Shown: positions 37,140 to 45,795 of the stretch, piece by piece
How positions within the stretch are numbered: position 1 is the stretch's first letter
Layout of the letters: each line of letters begins with the position of its first letter
Origin: an uncultured Clostridium sp.
GTDB lineage: Bacteria > Bacillota > Clostridia > Lachnospirales > Lachnospiraceae
Assembly (NCBI GenBank): GCA_947644195.1
Contig: CANRZB010000014.1
Span: forward strand, 1 to 64,000
Length of the DNA: 64,000 nucleotides
Direction of reading: 5' to 3'
The notes under the pieces: generated by a model
Databases searched by the model: none
What the model was told of the DNA's origin: nothing
The model's input: only the letters and a program-made list of their open reading frames with translations
Program-made: the position numbers and the translations under genes

Positions 37140-37457
37140 TCTTGATCACCGCTCTCCTTTTGCTTGAAATTTAAATTTGTGTTACATTTGTTACGAATCT
37201 ATTACAGAGTATATGGCAATTTTTAGTATTTTATACAGACATCTTTTCTACATTTTTCGTTCTTTCTTCTTTTCTTTCATTTGATGTAAGCTCAAAGCAA
37301 ATTCCACAAGAAAGAGTTTCACAAGCGAAACATCTGTGTTAAAATGAATCCTTGAAGATGCACATTCGTTTGATTGGAAAAATTCACTAATGCGACAGCG
37401 CTCGGTGCGAGAGTTTCAATAAATAAAACTTGTTGTTCTAAAAAAGGAGGAAGCCCT
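37140..37457. other. 318-base divergent intergenic region
   Basis: An AT-rich divergent region between the SleB-like and AP2/HNH-like genes. A candidate promoter on the plus strand is TTTCAC then TAAAAT (near 37316-37344). Repeat copy 2 (37393-37424) lies in the leader of the AP2/HNH-like gene. Nothing else is recognised. Confidence 0.5.
37390..37427. repeat. copy 2 of a short intergenic repeat
   Basis: The plus strand reads TGCGACAGCGCTCGGTGCGAG followed by AGTTTCAATAAA, closely matching the minus strand at 34040-34090. It sits about 35 bases upstream of the start codon of the AP2/HNH-like gene. Confidence 0.55.
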
Positions 37458-38291
37458 ATGCAGTCGGGAGTATTTCAGGCACAAAAAAAAGACGGTACCA
37501 TTTACTACCGTTCTTCCATTACCTATCGTTCCAAACATATTAGCCTAGGCAGTTACCGTAGTGAAACGGAAGCCCACCAGGCATACCAGACTGCATCTGA
37601 CCTCCTGAAAAACCCAAAAACATGTCAGCCGGATGATTACGTTGCTGAACACTATCCGGGACTTCCTTTCCACAAATGGATCAGCTTGCTGAATTTTAAA
37701 AACAATGGGATCTACTGTAAGACTCCCCTCTATCTGCGCAGCAACTTCTTTCAATATTTCTTATCCCCCGAAGATGTCCTGCTCTTTGATGTGGATGACC
37801 TATTCTATTATTCCAACCATTCTATTATGCGTCGTGGCAGTCATCTCTTTGTGGCAGAATACGGTATGCAGACCAATATCCGTTCCCGGTATGGCATCCG
37901 CAACTTTGCACGCATCGACGTAGACTATCGGTTTGTCAATGGTAATTGCAGTGACTACCGCTACTCCAATATTGAAATCATCAATCCTTACCATGGCGTG
38001 ACTGTTACCACGGAAAAAAGCAATACCATTTACACCACACGCATCCATATCCACGGCAACTATCTGGTTGGACGGTATCACTCCCTTGCAGAAGCCGCTA
38101 TTGCCTATAATAAAGCCGTAGACACTCTGACTCAGAACGGAAGTCCGAAACAATATGCAAAAAATTATATCGAAGAACTCTCCCCGGCCGCCTACCGCAA
38201 TCTGTATCATCAGATTCCGATTCCAGAAAAAATTCTTCGATATTCCTTTGAAACGGAGAGCCACCCGGAGGCAGACTCTCCTTTCTCATGA
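37458..38291 (+). CDS. AP2-like / HNH-like DNA-binding protein of unknown role
   Basis: From ATG 37458 (perfect AAAGGAGGAA site) the protein has 277 residues. Residues 3-47 (SGVFQAQKKDGTIYYRSSI ... ISLGSYRSETEAHQAY) and 180-222 (HGVTVTTEKS ... YLVGRYHSLAEAAIAYNKA) both look like AP2-type DNA-binding units. Between them, residues 153-176 (IDVDYRFVNGNCSDYRYSN) align with the HNH motif of homing endonucleases (pattern HHIDGNxxDNRxENL), but the histidines are replaced, so cleavage is doubtful. It resembles AP2/HNH phage or intron endonucleases that have been domesticated, perhaps as a regulator. I recall similar proteins in Lachnospiraceae with no known role. The open frame upstream to 37374 belongs to a DNA repeat. 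Confidence 0.7.
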   Translation: MQSGVFQAQKKDGTIYYRSSITYRSKHISLGSYRSETEAHQAYQTASDLLKNPKTCQPDDYVAEHYPGLPFHKWISLLNFKNNGIYCKTPLYLRSNFFQYFLSPEDVLLFDVDDLFYYSNHSIMRRGSHLFVAEYGMQTNIRSRYGIRNFARIDVDYRFVNGNCSDYRYSNIEIINPYHGVTVTTEKSNTIYTTRIHIHGNYLVGRYHSLAEAAIAYNKAVDTLTQNGSPKQYAKNYIEELSPAAYRNLYHQIPIPEKILRYSFETESHPEADSPFS

Positions 38292-38353
38292 ACTGTAATT
38301 TCACTAGAGGGAACACTGCACCTCGCATCCGAAGCATACAAAAATAACCTATC

Positions 38354-38863
38354 CTACCTATGTTCTTTCCCCGACTGCTTTCGGTAACTCCGTAGGATAA
38401 ACCATTCCAGCCGGCGTTTCAGAATAATCTGAATCTCCTCGTGTTTCGCAATCGGCTCTACCAAAATCGAATGTATTCCGGCACGGTTTGCTCCCCAGAT
38501 ATCCGTAAATATCTGATCTCCCACAAACATCGTATTCTCCGGCTTCGTCCCCATCGTTTCCATGCCTTCCCGGAATCCTCTCGCCGAAGGTTTTCCTGCT
38601 TTATAAACATACTTGGATTCTAACGTATCCGCAAGCGGTTTTACCCGCCCTTCTTTGTTATTTGAAATAATACAGGTTTCAAACCCAATTGCCTGCAATC
38701 TTTCAAACAGGGCAATTGCTTCCAGTGTCACGGGATAATCGTGCTCCACCAGAGTGTTATCTACATCAAATAAAATCCCCCGGTATCCCCGCCTGTAATA
38801 CGCCTCATAATCAATGAGATAGGCCGAGGGGTAGTCTTCATCTGGATATAAATTCTGAAACAT
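38354..38863 (-). CDS. yqeG: YqeG-family HAD phosphatase
   Basis: From ATG 38863 (MFQNLYPDE) the protein has 169 residues. It is a HAD-type phosphatase with motif I ILFDVDNTLVEHD, motif II IISNNKEGR, motif III lysine in KAGKPSARGFREG and motif IV FVGDQIFTDIWGANRAG. The family (IIIA, YqeG) includes probable phosphatidylglycerophosphate phosphatases in Firmicutes. The upstream in-frame TTG (38902) has no site and is not used. It stands downstream of ribH by about 100 bases, on the same strand. Confidence 0.9.
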   Translation of the reverse strand: MFQNLYPDEDYPSAYLIDYEAYYRRGYRGILFDVDNTLVEHDYPVTLEAIALFERLQAIGFETCIISNNKEGRVKPLADTLESKYVYKAGKPSARGFREGMETMGTKPENTMFVGDQIFTDIWGANRAGIHSILVEPIAKHEEIQIILKRRLEWFILRSYRKQSGKEHR

Positions 38864-38965
38864 AATAAACCTGTTCAGGTGGCACTCGCTCTGCCCAGCC
38901 AAAGAAACCTGTCTATGTTCGGCAGCACCCGAGATTCCCAGACCTGAATCATCCTTTCTACAGCA

Positions 38966-39427
38966 TTAGAGCTGTTTGTTCAGATTAATCATTTCAATGG
39001 CACCCAACGCACAGTCATATCCCTTATTTCCTGCCTTGGTTCCAGCACGCTCAATCGCCTGCTCAATCGTATCTGTTGTCAAAATCCCAAACATTACCGG
39101 AATCCCACTCTCCAAACCGACTGCTGCCACCCCTTTGGAGACTTCGGCACACACATAATCATAATGGCTGGTTGCACCACGGATCACTGCACCAAGACAG
39201 ATTACCGCATCATACTTTCCTGACATTGCCATCTTTTTGGCCACCATAGGAATTTCAAAAGCTCCCGGCACCCATGCAAGGGTAATGTCATCGTCCGCCA
39301 CGCCATGGCGAACCAGACCATCTCTGGCGCCACTGATCAATTTTGATACGATGAACTCATTAAAACGAGCCCCCACAATTCCGATTTTCAATCCCTCTGC
39401 TACCACATTTCCTTCTACTACTCTCAT
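38966..39427 (-). CDS. ribH: 6,7-dimethyl-8-ribityllumazine synthase
   Basis: The protein (153 residues from the chosen ATG) condenses 5-amino-6-ribitylaminouracil with dihydroxybutanone phosphate in riboflavin synthesis, usually as a 60-mer shell. Seen are [14 protein letters not shown] near the start, [31 protein letters not shown] with the catalytic His, and [24 protein letters not shown] residues ([15 protein letters not shown]). ATG 39427 has GGAGG eight bases upstream; a longer frame exists but lacks a site. It is the last rib gene. Confidence 0.95.
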   Translation of the reverse strand: MRVVEGNVVAEGLKIGIVGARFNEFIVSKLISGARDGLVRHGVADDDITLAWVPGAFEIPMVAKKMAMSGKYDAVICLGAVIRGATSHYDYVCAEVSKGVAAVGLESGIPVMFGILTTDTIEQAIERAGTKAGNKGYDCALGAIEMINLNKQL

Positions 39428-39501
39428 TACACTATCCTCCATTTCTACATAGCATGCAATTCCCTCTGACACTACCATTCCCAGAGTTCTTACTTCCCTG
39501 A

Positions 39502-40707
39502 TTACAGATGCAAAATATGCCCCATTTTATCCTGCTTGGTTTTGAGGTAAAAGCGGTCATACTGTCCCGGCTCCATCTCAATCGGAACACGCTCAACAAT
39601 CTCCAGATTGTATCCCGCCAACCCATACACTTTCGCTGGATTGTTGGTCAACAGGCGCAGTTTCCGAATTCCCAGATCCACCAAAATCTGTGTTCCAATC
39701 GTATAATCCCTGGCATCCTCTGGAAAGCCCAATTCCAGGTTTGCCTCTACCGTGTCACGTCCCTGGTCCTGCAATTCATAGGCACGGATCTTATTAATCA
39801 AACCAATACCGCGCCCTTCCTGGCGCATATATAATAACACGCCTCTGCCTTCCTCTGCAATCCGCTTCATCGCGGCATCATACTGCTGTCCACAGTCACA
39901 GCGGGCAGAGCCCAAGGCATCCCCGGTCAGACACTCGGAATGTACCCGACATAATACCGGCTCCCCATCGGTAATATCACCTTTAACCAATGCCACATGA
40001 TGCTCTCCATTTAATTTGTTGACATAACCATAAATTGTGAATTCGCCATACCGAGTAGGCATTTTTGCCTTAGCAACACATTCTACTAATACCTCATGTT
40101 CCTTGCGGTATTGTACCAGATCTGCAATCCGTCCAAACTTCAACTGATGTTTCTCGGCAAAAGCGATCAAATCCGGTGTTCTCGCCATGGTGCCGTCCTC
40201 TTTCATAATCTCACAGCACAACCCTACCGGTTCCAATCCGGCGATCCGCATCAAATCCACTGTCGCCTCCGTATGGCCGTTCCGCTCCAATACCCCACCG
40301 CTCTTAGCCTGAAGTGGAAACATATGCCCCGGCATGCGGAAATCCCCTGGCTTTACATCCGGCGCCACGGTTTTCATTGCCGTAACCGAACGCTCCTGCG
40401 CTGAGATCCCGGTAACCGTATCCACATGATCAATGGATACCGTAAAGGCAGTACAATGGTTATCCGTGTTAATTTCGCACATCTGACGAAGTCCCAACTT
40501 CTTGGTATAAGATTCATCCATTGGCATACAAATCAATCCTTTGGCATAACTCGCCATAAAATTGACATTCTCCAAGGTAGCATGCTCTGCGGCACAGATC
40601 ACATCCCCTTCGTTCTCCCGGTCCTCATCATCAATCATGACAATGATCTTGCCCGCTTGTAGCTCCGCAATAATTTCGTCAATACTACTAAATTGATATT
40701 CACTCAT
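39502..40707 (-). CDS. ribBA: bifunctional dihydroxybutanone-phosphate synthase / GTP cyclohydrolase II
   Basis: The 401-residue fusion makes both riboflavin precursors. The N-terminal RibB part (1-200) has the acidic active-site [10 protein letters not shown] and [16 protein letters not shown]. The C-terminal RibA part (about 205-401) has the zinc site [17 protein letters not shown] (three Cys) and [21 protein letters not shown], with the catalytic Arg/Tyr in [12 protein letters not shown]. Length is normal. It lies 44 bases after the riboflavin synthase gene. Confidence 0.97.
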   Translation of the reverse strand: MSEYQFSSIDEIIAELQAGKIIVMIDDEDRENEGDVICAAEHATLENVNFMASYAKGLICMPMDESYTKKLGLRQMCEINTDNHCTAFTVSIDHVDTVTGISAQERSVTAMKTVAPDVKPGDFRMPGHMFPLQAKSGGVLERNGHTEATVDLMRIAGLEPVGLCCEIMKEDGTMARTPDLIAFAEKHQLKFGRIADLVQYRKEHEVLVECVAKAKMPTRYGEFTIYGYVNKLNGEHHVALVKGDITDGEPVLCRVHSECLTGDALGSARCDCGQQYDAAMKRIAEEGRGVLLYMRQEGRGIGLINKIRAYELQDQGRDTVEANLELGFPEDARDYTIGTQILVDLGIRKLRLLTNNPAKVYGLAGYNLEIVERVPIEMEPGQYDRFYLKTKQDKMGHILHL

Positions 40708-40751
40708 CCTATTCTATCCTCCTGTTTACTGATATCCCACCCTGTACATTT

Positions 40752-41405
40752 TTATATAAATCCATGTCCAGCGAGAAAATCCAGATCAATACTGCTCTGC
40801 CGTTCTTCGCCGGATGACGGTTTTGCCATCAATTGTTCCACATATTTTCCGATGATGTCATTTTCCAGATTCACCATATCTCCCGGTTTTTTGTGCAGCA
40901 ACGTCGTTTCTGCTCCCGTGTGCGGGATCAGGGAAACTGCAAATCCCTGCTCCGTCCGTTTTGCTACTGTCAGACTGATCCCATCAATGGCGATAGATCC
41001 CTTTTCTACAATATACCGCATCAGCTCCCCAGATGCAGCAATTTCCACCCAAACAGCGGTATCCTCTGGCGTCATCGCCGTAATGGTACCGGTTCCGTCA
41101 ATATGCCCAGACACAATATGCCCTCCAAACCTGCCGTCCGCTGCCATCGCCCGTTCCAAATTTACCTGTGAGCCTTGCTGTACGCTGCTCAATGAACTGC
41201 GCCTCAGTGTCTCCGCCATGACATCGGCAGTAAATCTGCCCGTGCCCATACCGGTAACCGTCAAACAGACGCCATTGACGGCAATACTGTCACCGATTTT
41301 TGTCCCCTCTAACACTTTCTGCGCCTGTACCTCTAAAACCGCCGACGCTCCACCGTTCCGAATCCGGGCAATGGTTCCGATTTCTTCAATGATACCTGTA
41401 AACAT
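40752..41405 (-). CDS. ribE: riboflavin synthase, alpha chain
   Basis: The 217-residue enzyme dismutates two lumazines to riboflavin. It has the two-lobed structure of the family: MFTGIIEEIG at the start, GDSIAVNGVCLTV in lobe one, and the matching KGSIAIDGISLTVAKR in lobe two, with GGHIVSGHIDGTG between. Length is normal. It is separated from ribD by three small genes on the same strand, and precedes ribBA. Confidence 0.96.
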   Translation of the reverse strand: MFTGIIEEIGTIARIRNGGASAVLEVQAQKVLEGTKIGDSIAVNGVCLTVTGMGTGRFTADVMAETLRRSSLSSVQQGSQVNLERAMAADGRFGGHIVSGHIDGTGTITAMTPEDTAVWVEIAASGELMRYIVEKGSIAIDGISLTVAKRTEQGFAVSLIPHTGAETTLLHKKPGDMVNLENDIIGKYVEQLMAKPSSGEERQSSIDLDFLAGHGFI

Positions 41406-41585
41406 AGCAATTCCTTTCTACAATGACGTCTGATCCTCATCTATTTTTTGCTAAATACTGCCTCTTTTCTGATATTATATCTGTAATTCTTCCACTAAAT
41501 AGGCATCACTCCTACAGTGCAAATCAGAAACACCATCTCTAACCAATTGATATAGGTCAACTCTGCGCAAAAACCACTCCACAGA

Positions 41586-41795
41586 TCATTCACTCCGCTT
41601 GCGAAATAACACCGTCTGTTCTTTTCGGGAAATCTTCTCTACTTCATATCCATATGCAATCAGTTCTTTTTTATATGTCAAAAAAGAGTGGTCAATCGGT
41701 ACTCCTGCAATTTCCTGAATTTCCCCAAAATCCAACTGGAGGTAAGGACTCCCATCCTCTTTTACAAAGTTCCATAATGCATCATATTTACTCAT
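41586..41795 (-). CDS. small conserved-looking protein of unknown function
   Basis: The 69-residue protein (MSKYDALWNFVKEDGSPYL ... VPIDHSFLTYKKELIAYGYEV) has a good GAGGT site six bases before the ATG. The composition and a pattern of aromatic and charged residues look like a real globular protein of the kind often seen in Clostridia. I know no function. It lies inside the rib gene order, 180 bases before ribE. Confidence 0.6.
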   Translation of the reverse strand: MSKYDALWNFVKEDGSPYLQLDFGEIQEIAGVPIDHSFLTYKKELIAYGYEVEKISRKEQTVLFRKRSE

Positions 41796-41877
41796 AAATA
41801 CCTCTTATTTTCGTACTGCCTTTTTTCTTCTTATAACTAAGACCTATTTGACGCTGTTTTTCGTACTAATCATACGT

Positions 41878-42366
41878 TCACATTGACTTAAGAAATTCTT
41901 CGGTTTCTTCTCGAGAACGAAAAATAATAACCTCTTTTTCGTTCCGGTATTGTTCGATCCATTCATATATTTGAGGAAGCTTCTTTTGTGGAAACTCCAG
42001 GATCGCCTGTCTAAACTCTTCGTCAAACTCCGTTTCAATCCATGGCAGATCCTCTCTCTGTCTGCCAATGCGGGATTTCACACCTGCCAGACAGACCTCC
42101 ACCGGAAAGTCCAGCAAAAAAATCGTATCACAGGCTTCCATTCGGGCTTTCAACGTCCGCTGATAATTCCCGTCGATAATCCAACATTCCTGCGCAATCC
42201 AGTCGGCTAACCGCAGATCAAATTCCTCTCTGGAAATATTGGTCTGATCCGGTTTGTGCCACAACTGGTCCAAATAATACAAGGGAAGCTGAGTGATCTC
42301 TCTTAACTTCCGTGCAAAAGTACTTTTCCCTGCTCCAGGACTTCCTATTACCATTACTTTCTGCAT
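41878..42366 (-). CDS. P-loop nucleotide kinase-like protein (FlaR/topology modulation type)
   Basis: From ATG 42366 (MQKVMVIGSPGAGKST; GGAGGTG site eight bases upstream) the protein has 162 residues. It shows the Walker A GSPGAGKST, the LYYLDQLWHKP segment and WIIDGNYQRTLKARMEACDTIFLLDFP, typical of the adenylate-kinase-like group annotated as DNA topology modulation proteins (FlaR). Its substrate is unknown. The upstream part of the open frame belongs to the ribosome binding site region. It lies between ribD and the small 69-residue gene. Confidence 0.85.
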   Translation of the reverse strand: MQKVMVIGSPGAGKSTFARKLREITQLPLYYLDQLWHKPDQTNISREEFDLRLADWIAQECWIIDGNYQRTLKARMEACDTIFLLDFPVEVCLAGVKSRIGRQREDLPWIETEFDEEFRQAILEFPQKKLPQIYEWIEQYRNEKEVIIFRSREETEEFLKSM

Positions 42367-42371
42367 CTTTC

Positions 42372-42536
42372 TCACCTCCAAAAGGAACATAATGCAACCA
42401 TGAAGTAACTACTTTGATCCGGATTGCATATATCTGCCAAATCCCATCCCTGCACCCGAAACGCATAGCAGTATTTTTTGAATTCTGAGAAAGCACTCTC
42501 TTTCAAACAATGCTCTCTGACATCAAAAAAACCCAT
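42372..42536 (-). CDS. candidate small protein upstream of the P-loop kinase
   Basis: A 54-codon frame (MGFFDVREHCLKESAF ... NPDQSSYFMVALCSFWR) starts at ATG 42536 with AAAGGA just before it. Its stop codon TGA lies inside the GGAGGTGA ribosome binding site of the next gene, as is usual for coupled genes. The sequence has mixed, non-repetitive composition, with three cysteines. A chance ORF cannot be ruled out. Confidence 0.4.
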   Translation of the reverse strand: MGFFDVREHCLKESAFSEFKKYCYAFRVQGWDLADICNPDQSSYFMVALCSFWR

Positions 42537-42607
42537 AATTCCTTTTTCTAACAACATCTTTCTGGCCTCTATCTCTAGTCTTACATCCGTTTATTACAAA
42601 GGATACC

Positions 42608-43702
42608 TTACTGCCGAATCAGATCATATTCCAGGAGAACATCTTCACCAAGCCGTGTAATAACAGGTTTTTCTGCCATCCACGCCTGTCCTGGATCCGG
42701 GACACCTTCGCCCCGTACCGGAGTAAATCTTCCACTGCCACCAAAGATTTTTGGTGCCAAATATACTTGCACCCGGTTTACGATCCCGGCACGCAATGCA
42801 CTCTCGTTTAGGGTTCCACCGCCCTCCAACAAGATACTGTCAATCTTCCTGTCGCCAAGCTGCCGCATCAAATCCTGCAAATCTACCCGTTCCTCCCGAC
42901 TGGCCGTACTAATCAGATCAACGCCCAGGTCACGCAACCGCTGTGCCTGAGGCAGATTCAGGGAAGATGATAACGTCGCTACCAGGAGTGGAATCTTTTT
43001 TGCCGTCTGCACCAAATCACTTTCTTCTGGGATTCGCAAATGACTGTCACACACAATTCGAACCGGATTTCTACCCTCCGGCAACCTGCAAGTCAGTTTC
43101 GGATTGTCCTGCAACACGGTCTGCACTCCTACCATAATAGCTGTCAGCCAATTTCTGGTTTTCTGCACATGCTGTCTGGCCTCCTGCCCGGTTACCCATT
43201 TACTGGCTCCTGTTTCACAGGCAATTTTGCCGTCCATCGTCATGGCATATTTCATAACAACATAAGGGGTTTGTCTACGGATATAATGAAAGAAGACAGG
43301 GTTTAAGGCATCACATTCCTCTTGCATGACATGGGCTTTGACCGTGATTCCTGCCTCTCGCAGCTTCGCAATGCCCTTTCCTGCCACCAGGCCATTTGGA
43401 TCATCGGAACCCACATAGACCCTTGAAATACCATGCTGGATAATCGCTTCCGTACAGGGCGGTTGTTTCCCATAATGACAGCACGGCTCCAACGTCACAT
43501 ACATTTCAGCACCACTCGCATCCTCCCGCAACCGGGAAAACGCATGACGCTCCGCATGTAGATCCCCGTAACACGCATGATATCCTTCCGCCAGAATCCT
43601 GCCATCTTTGACAATAACCGCACCCACTAAAGGATTCGGGCTAACCCTGCCCGTTCCCCGCTTTGCCAGATCAATGGCACGCTTCATATATTCTTCTGTC
43701 AT
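42608..43702 (-). CDS. ribD: bifunctional riboflavin deaminase / reductase
   Basis: The 364-residue protein has an N-terminal cytidine-deaminase-like domain with zinc ligands in LHAERHAF and VTLEPCCHYGKQPPCTEAI, and a C-terminal reductase domain (about 150-364) with VVMKYAMTMDGKIA, ARQHVQKTRNWLTAIMVGVQTVLQDNP and LLEGGGTLNESALRAG. It carries out the second and third steps of the pyrimidine branch of riboflavin synthesis. The ATG has GAGG eight bases upstream. It is directly under an FMN riboswitch and leads the rib genes. Confidence 0.96.
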   Translation of the reverse strand: MTEEYMKRAIDLAKRGTGRVSPNPLVGAVIVKDGRILAEGYHACYGDLHAERHAFSRLREDASGAEMYVTLEPCCHYGKQPPCTEAIIQHGISRVYVGSDDPNGLVAGKGIAKLREAGITVKAHVMQEECDALNPVFFHYIRRQTPYVVMKYAMTMDGKIACETGASKWVTGQEARQHVQKTRNWLTAIMVGVQTVLQDNPKLTCRLPEGRNPVRIVCDSHLRIPEESDLVQTAKKIPLLVATLSSSLNLPQAQRLRDLGVDLISTASREERVDLQDLMRQLGDRKIDSILLEGGGTLNESALRAGIVNRVQVYLAPKIFGGSGRFTPVRGEGVPDPGQAWMAEKPVITRLGEDVLLEYDLIRQ

Positions 43703-43770
43703 TCTCTCGCCTCATTTCCTACTAAGATCCTGATCGTCAAGGGAAAGCCTGCCCTCCAATCCTATCATTA

Positions 43771-43799
43771 GAAAATGCCCTGACAAAAAATCAGGGCAT
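43771..43799 (-). terminator. riboswitch-controlled terminator before ribD
   Basis: On the minus strand ATGCCCTGA (43791-43799) pairs with TCAGGGCAT (43775-43783), with a seven-base loop, followed by TTTTC. It lies 30 bases downstream of the FMN aptamer, where a transcription-control terminator is expected. Confidence 0.75.
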
Positions 43800-43828
43800 A
43801 AAACAAAATCATGCAAAAACGATCCAGC

Positions 43829-43953
43829 TTCTCACATCCAGACTATACTGTCGGCTTTGGAATCACACCAAATCATGCCATATGGCTCGCGGGCTGACCG
43901 ACTCCTTGAGAGCCAGAATACCGCCGGTGGAGAATTTCACTCCGCCCCGAAGA
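43829..43953 (-). promoter_or_regulatory. FMN riboswitch (RFN element)
   Basis: The minus strand carries the conserved RFN blocks in order: CTTCGGGGCGGAGTGAAATT, CCGGCGGTAT, AGCCCGCGAGCC, GATTTGGTGTGATTCCAAAG, and CCGACAGTATAGTCTGGATG. It lies 127 bases upstream of ribD and should turn off the rib genes when FMN is high, probably through the terminator that follows. Confidence 0.97.
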
Positions 43954-43976
43954 CTGTTTTTCGATAAATCATTGCT

Positions 43977-44005
43977 ATCATAGCATAAAAAATAACTGAT
44001 GACAA
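43977..44005 (-). promoter_or_regulatory. promoter of the rib operon
   Basis: On the minus strand TTGTCA (44000-44005) and TATGAT (43977-43982) are 17 bases apart, placed about 25 bases before the FMN riboswitch. Confidence 0.65.
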
Positions 44006-44013
44006 GTACCAAT

Positions 44014-44022
44014 AAGAACAAC
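44014..44022. repeat. target site duplication, left copy
   Basis: AAGAACAAC directly abuts the left end of the insertion sequence and is identical to 45732-45740. Confidence 0.85.
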
Positions 44023-45731
44023 GATAGCGTAAATTGTTCTTCGGAAAACACAAGCAGAATAGCCCTAAGAAAGTTTTATGTTCATTTACTTCCTGTAGTT
44101 TAACATATTTTTCAAAAGTACTCTAGCAGATTTTTACTTTTCAGAATGATAATGACTGCTTATGCTCCATACCCATAAATTAGTTCCCGCATCCAGGCCA
44201 TGCTTTTTCTTTCCAGTCCCGGAATTTCCCTGTTTACCGTTTCCTCCCCTGACAACTTGTGATGTTCTTTGACTCCCCTGACCATTTCATCCTGTTTTTC
44301 GATCCGTTTCTCTGCCTGCTTCTTTTTATACTGGTATTCCATCAGATCAATGATTTTTCTTCCGTTCCCGGTATATACCCTTAACTGGGTCATTTTATGG
44401 ACTCCCGCCTTTGACCATCCCATCGGCCTGCTGGATTCCCTTGCTGACAGTACATGGCTGATCTGCCCTTCTGCACTGCATCCCCAGTCTGCTCCGGCAT
44501 CATCATATCTTACAATAATTCCCAGCCAGTTGTTCCTGATGTAACGGATGCAGTCTTCAACCTCTTTTTGTTTCCCCTGCGTCATGGCACTGGCGGCACA
44601 TTTCCTTAAGAGTCTTTCTGTTTCTCCCAGGTCTTTGCTGCCGATTGCCTCATAGATCAGTTCTCTTGCATCTTCTGCATTGTCCAGCAGATGGCTGGTT
44701 GCTTTCCGGATATATTTCCAGAGGTGGAATTTATCCAGCACAAATTTACTTTTATCCAATATCCCGCATCCGGCAACTATCCAGGGGGCACCATCCCCTG
44801 CTATGTATACGTTCTGCAGGTATTCCGTGTCATAGTGGTCATAGATGTACTGCTGTACTTCCAGCCACAGGTCTTCATTTGATTCTGCTCCTTCATAAAG
44901 TCCGCCGAAGTAATGTTTGCCCGTCAGCTCGAAACGCCCGCATCCGGGTTTGCCGTCTTCAATGATATTTTCATACAACAAAATTAATTTCGGCATAGCT
45001 GTGTTGCTTTTTCTCCCCGTCCCTGTATTATGCAGATCTCCTTTTTCATTATGGAACTGTAAGGCAACATGATCCTCATCCGCCTGTATGTGCAGGCTTT
45101 TTATCTTTCTTTTCTGCTCCGGTATATCTTCCGGCATTTCAATCTCTAACCTATGAATCAGTTTTTTGACTGTCTCCTTACTAATGATGTCGGAAGTCAG
45201 GCAGGCTTCTTCCCCGCCTTTGCGGTAACTGGTTTCTACAGCTTCTCTCAAGGCACTGGTTAAAGCAGCCTGGCTCACTTTGTCATTGGATTCTATTCCG
45301 ACATATTTATCCAGAAGATACACACCTTTCCCACCGGGTTTCGGGGTGTAATATGCCCGTTTGATTTCGATGTTTCCCAAACGGGTCAGCAGCGTTCTCC
45401 TGTCTTCCTTATGCTCTACATAATAATTCTGTCTGCGGAATGCACTGTCCCGGATGGTCTTTTCAACACTTTCCAGGACTTCCTGATACAATTTCCTCCC
45501 AAACTCCATGATAGTGTCCATCAGCCCTTCCTCAAACCGAAGCATGTTTCCGGATAAAAGATGTTGTGTCATTAATTCTTCAATTATTTTGGTGTCTTTT
45601 TCAATAAACTGTATTATACTATTGTACATGGGGCAGCTCTCCTTTGCGTTTTTTGTTTCGTCACTTAAAACTTTATACAAAGGGACTGCCCTTTTCAATA
45701 TCTAATTTTCCGAAAACTTATTTACCCTAAC
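44023..45731 (-). mobile_element. insertion sequence of the ISLre2 family
   Basis: The 1,709-base element has imperfect terminal inverted repeats: GATAGCGTAAATTGTTC followed by TTCGGAAAA at the left (44023-44048) and GTTAGGGTAAATAAGTT followed by TTCGGAAAA at the right (45706-45731, minus strand), matching at 20 of 26 positions. It is flanked by a perfect 9-bp direct repeat AAGAACAAC (44014-44022 and 45732-45740), the target duplication. The single transposase gene is intact. The element ends only 18 bases upstream of the rib -35 box. Confidence 0.9.
44160..45629 (-). CDS. ISLre2-family transposase
   Basis: From ATG 45629 (MYNSIIQFIEKDTKI, AAAGGAG upstream) the protein has 489 residues, the usual size for the UPF0236/ISLre2 family. 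Typical parts are FRRQNYYVEHKEDRRTLLT, the core HIQADEDHVALQFH and the segment YIAGDGAPWIVAG, with acidic residues expected for a DDE-type active site. The frame is uninterrupted. It catalyses transposition of the surrounding element. An upstream in-frame ATG at 45698 is less likely given the ribosome binding site. Confidence 0.93.
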   Translation of the reverse strand: MYNSIIQFIEKDTKIIEELMTQHLLSGNMLRFEEGLMDTIMEFGRKLYQEVLESVEKTIRDSAFRRQNYYVEHKEDRRTLLTRLGNIEIKRAYYTPKPGGKGVYLLDKYVGIESNDKVSQAALTSALREAVETSYRKGGEEACLTSDIISKETVKKLIHRLEIEMPEDIPEQKRKIKSLHIQADEDHVALQFHNEKGDLHNTGTGRKSNTAMPKLILLYENIIEDGKPGCGRFELTGKHYFGGLYEGAESNEDLWLEVQQYIYDHYDTEYLQNVYIAGDGAPWIVAGCGILDKSKFVLDKFHLWKYIRKATSHLLDNAEDARELIYEAIGSKDLGETERLLRKCAASAMTQGKQKEVEDCIRYIRNNWLGIIVRYDDAGADWGCSAEGQISHVLSARESSRPMGWSKAGVHKMTQLRVYTGNGRKIIDLMEYQYKKKQAEKRIEKQDEMVRGVKEHHKLSGEETVNREIPGLERKSMAWMRELIYGYGA

Positions 45732-45740
45732 AAGAACAAC
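45732..45740. repeat. target site duplication, right copy
   Basis: AAGAACAAC directly abuts the right end of the insertion sequence and is identical to 44014-44022. Confidence 0.85.
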
Positions 45741-45795
45741 AATTTTCCTTTACTACTTTGCAGCAGAGAGAATCTGTAACGTCTTGCAGATATTC

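Noticed and set aside
37374..37457. Upstream extension of the AP2/HNH-like gene
   Set aside because: It is encoded by the repeat copy. The ideal ribosome binding site is in front of the ATG at 37458.
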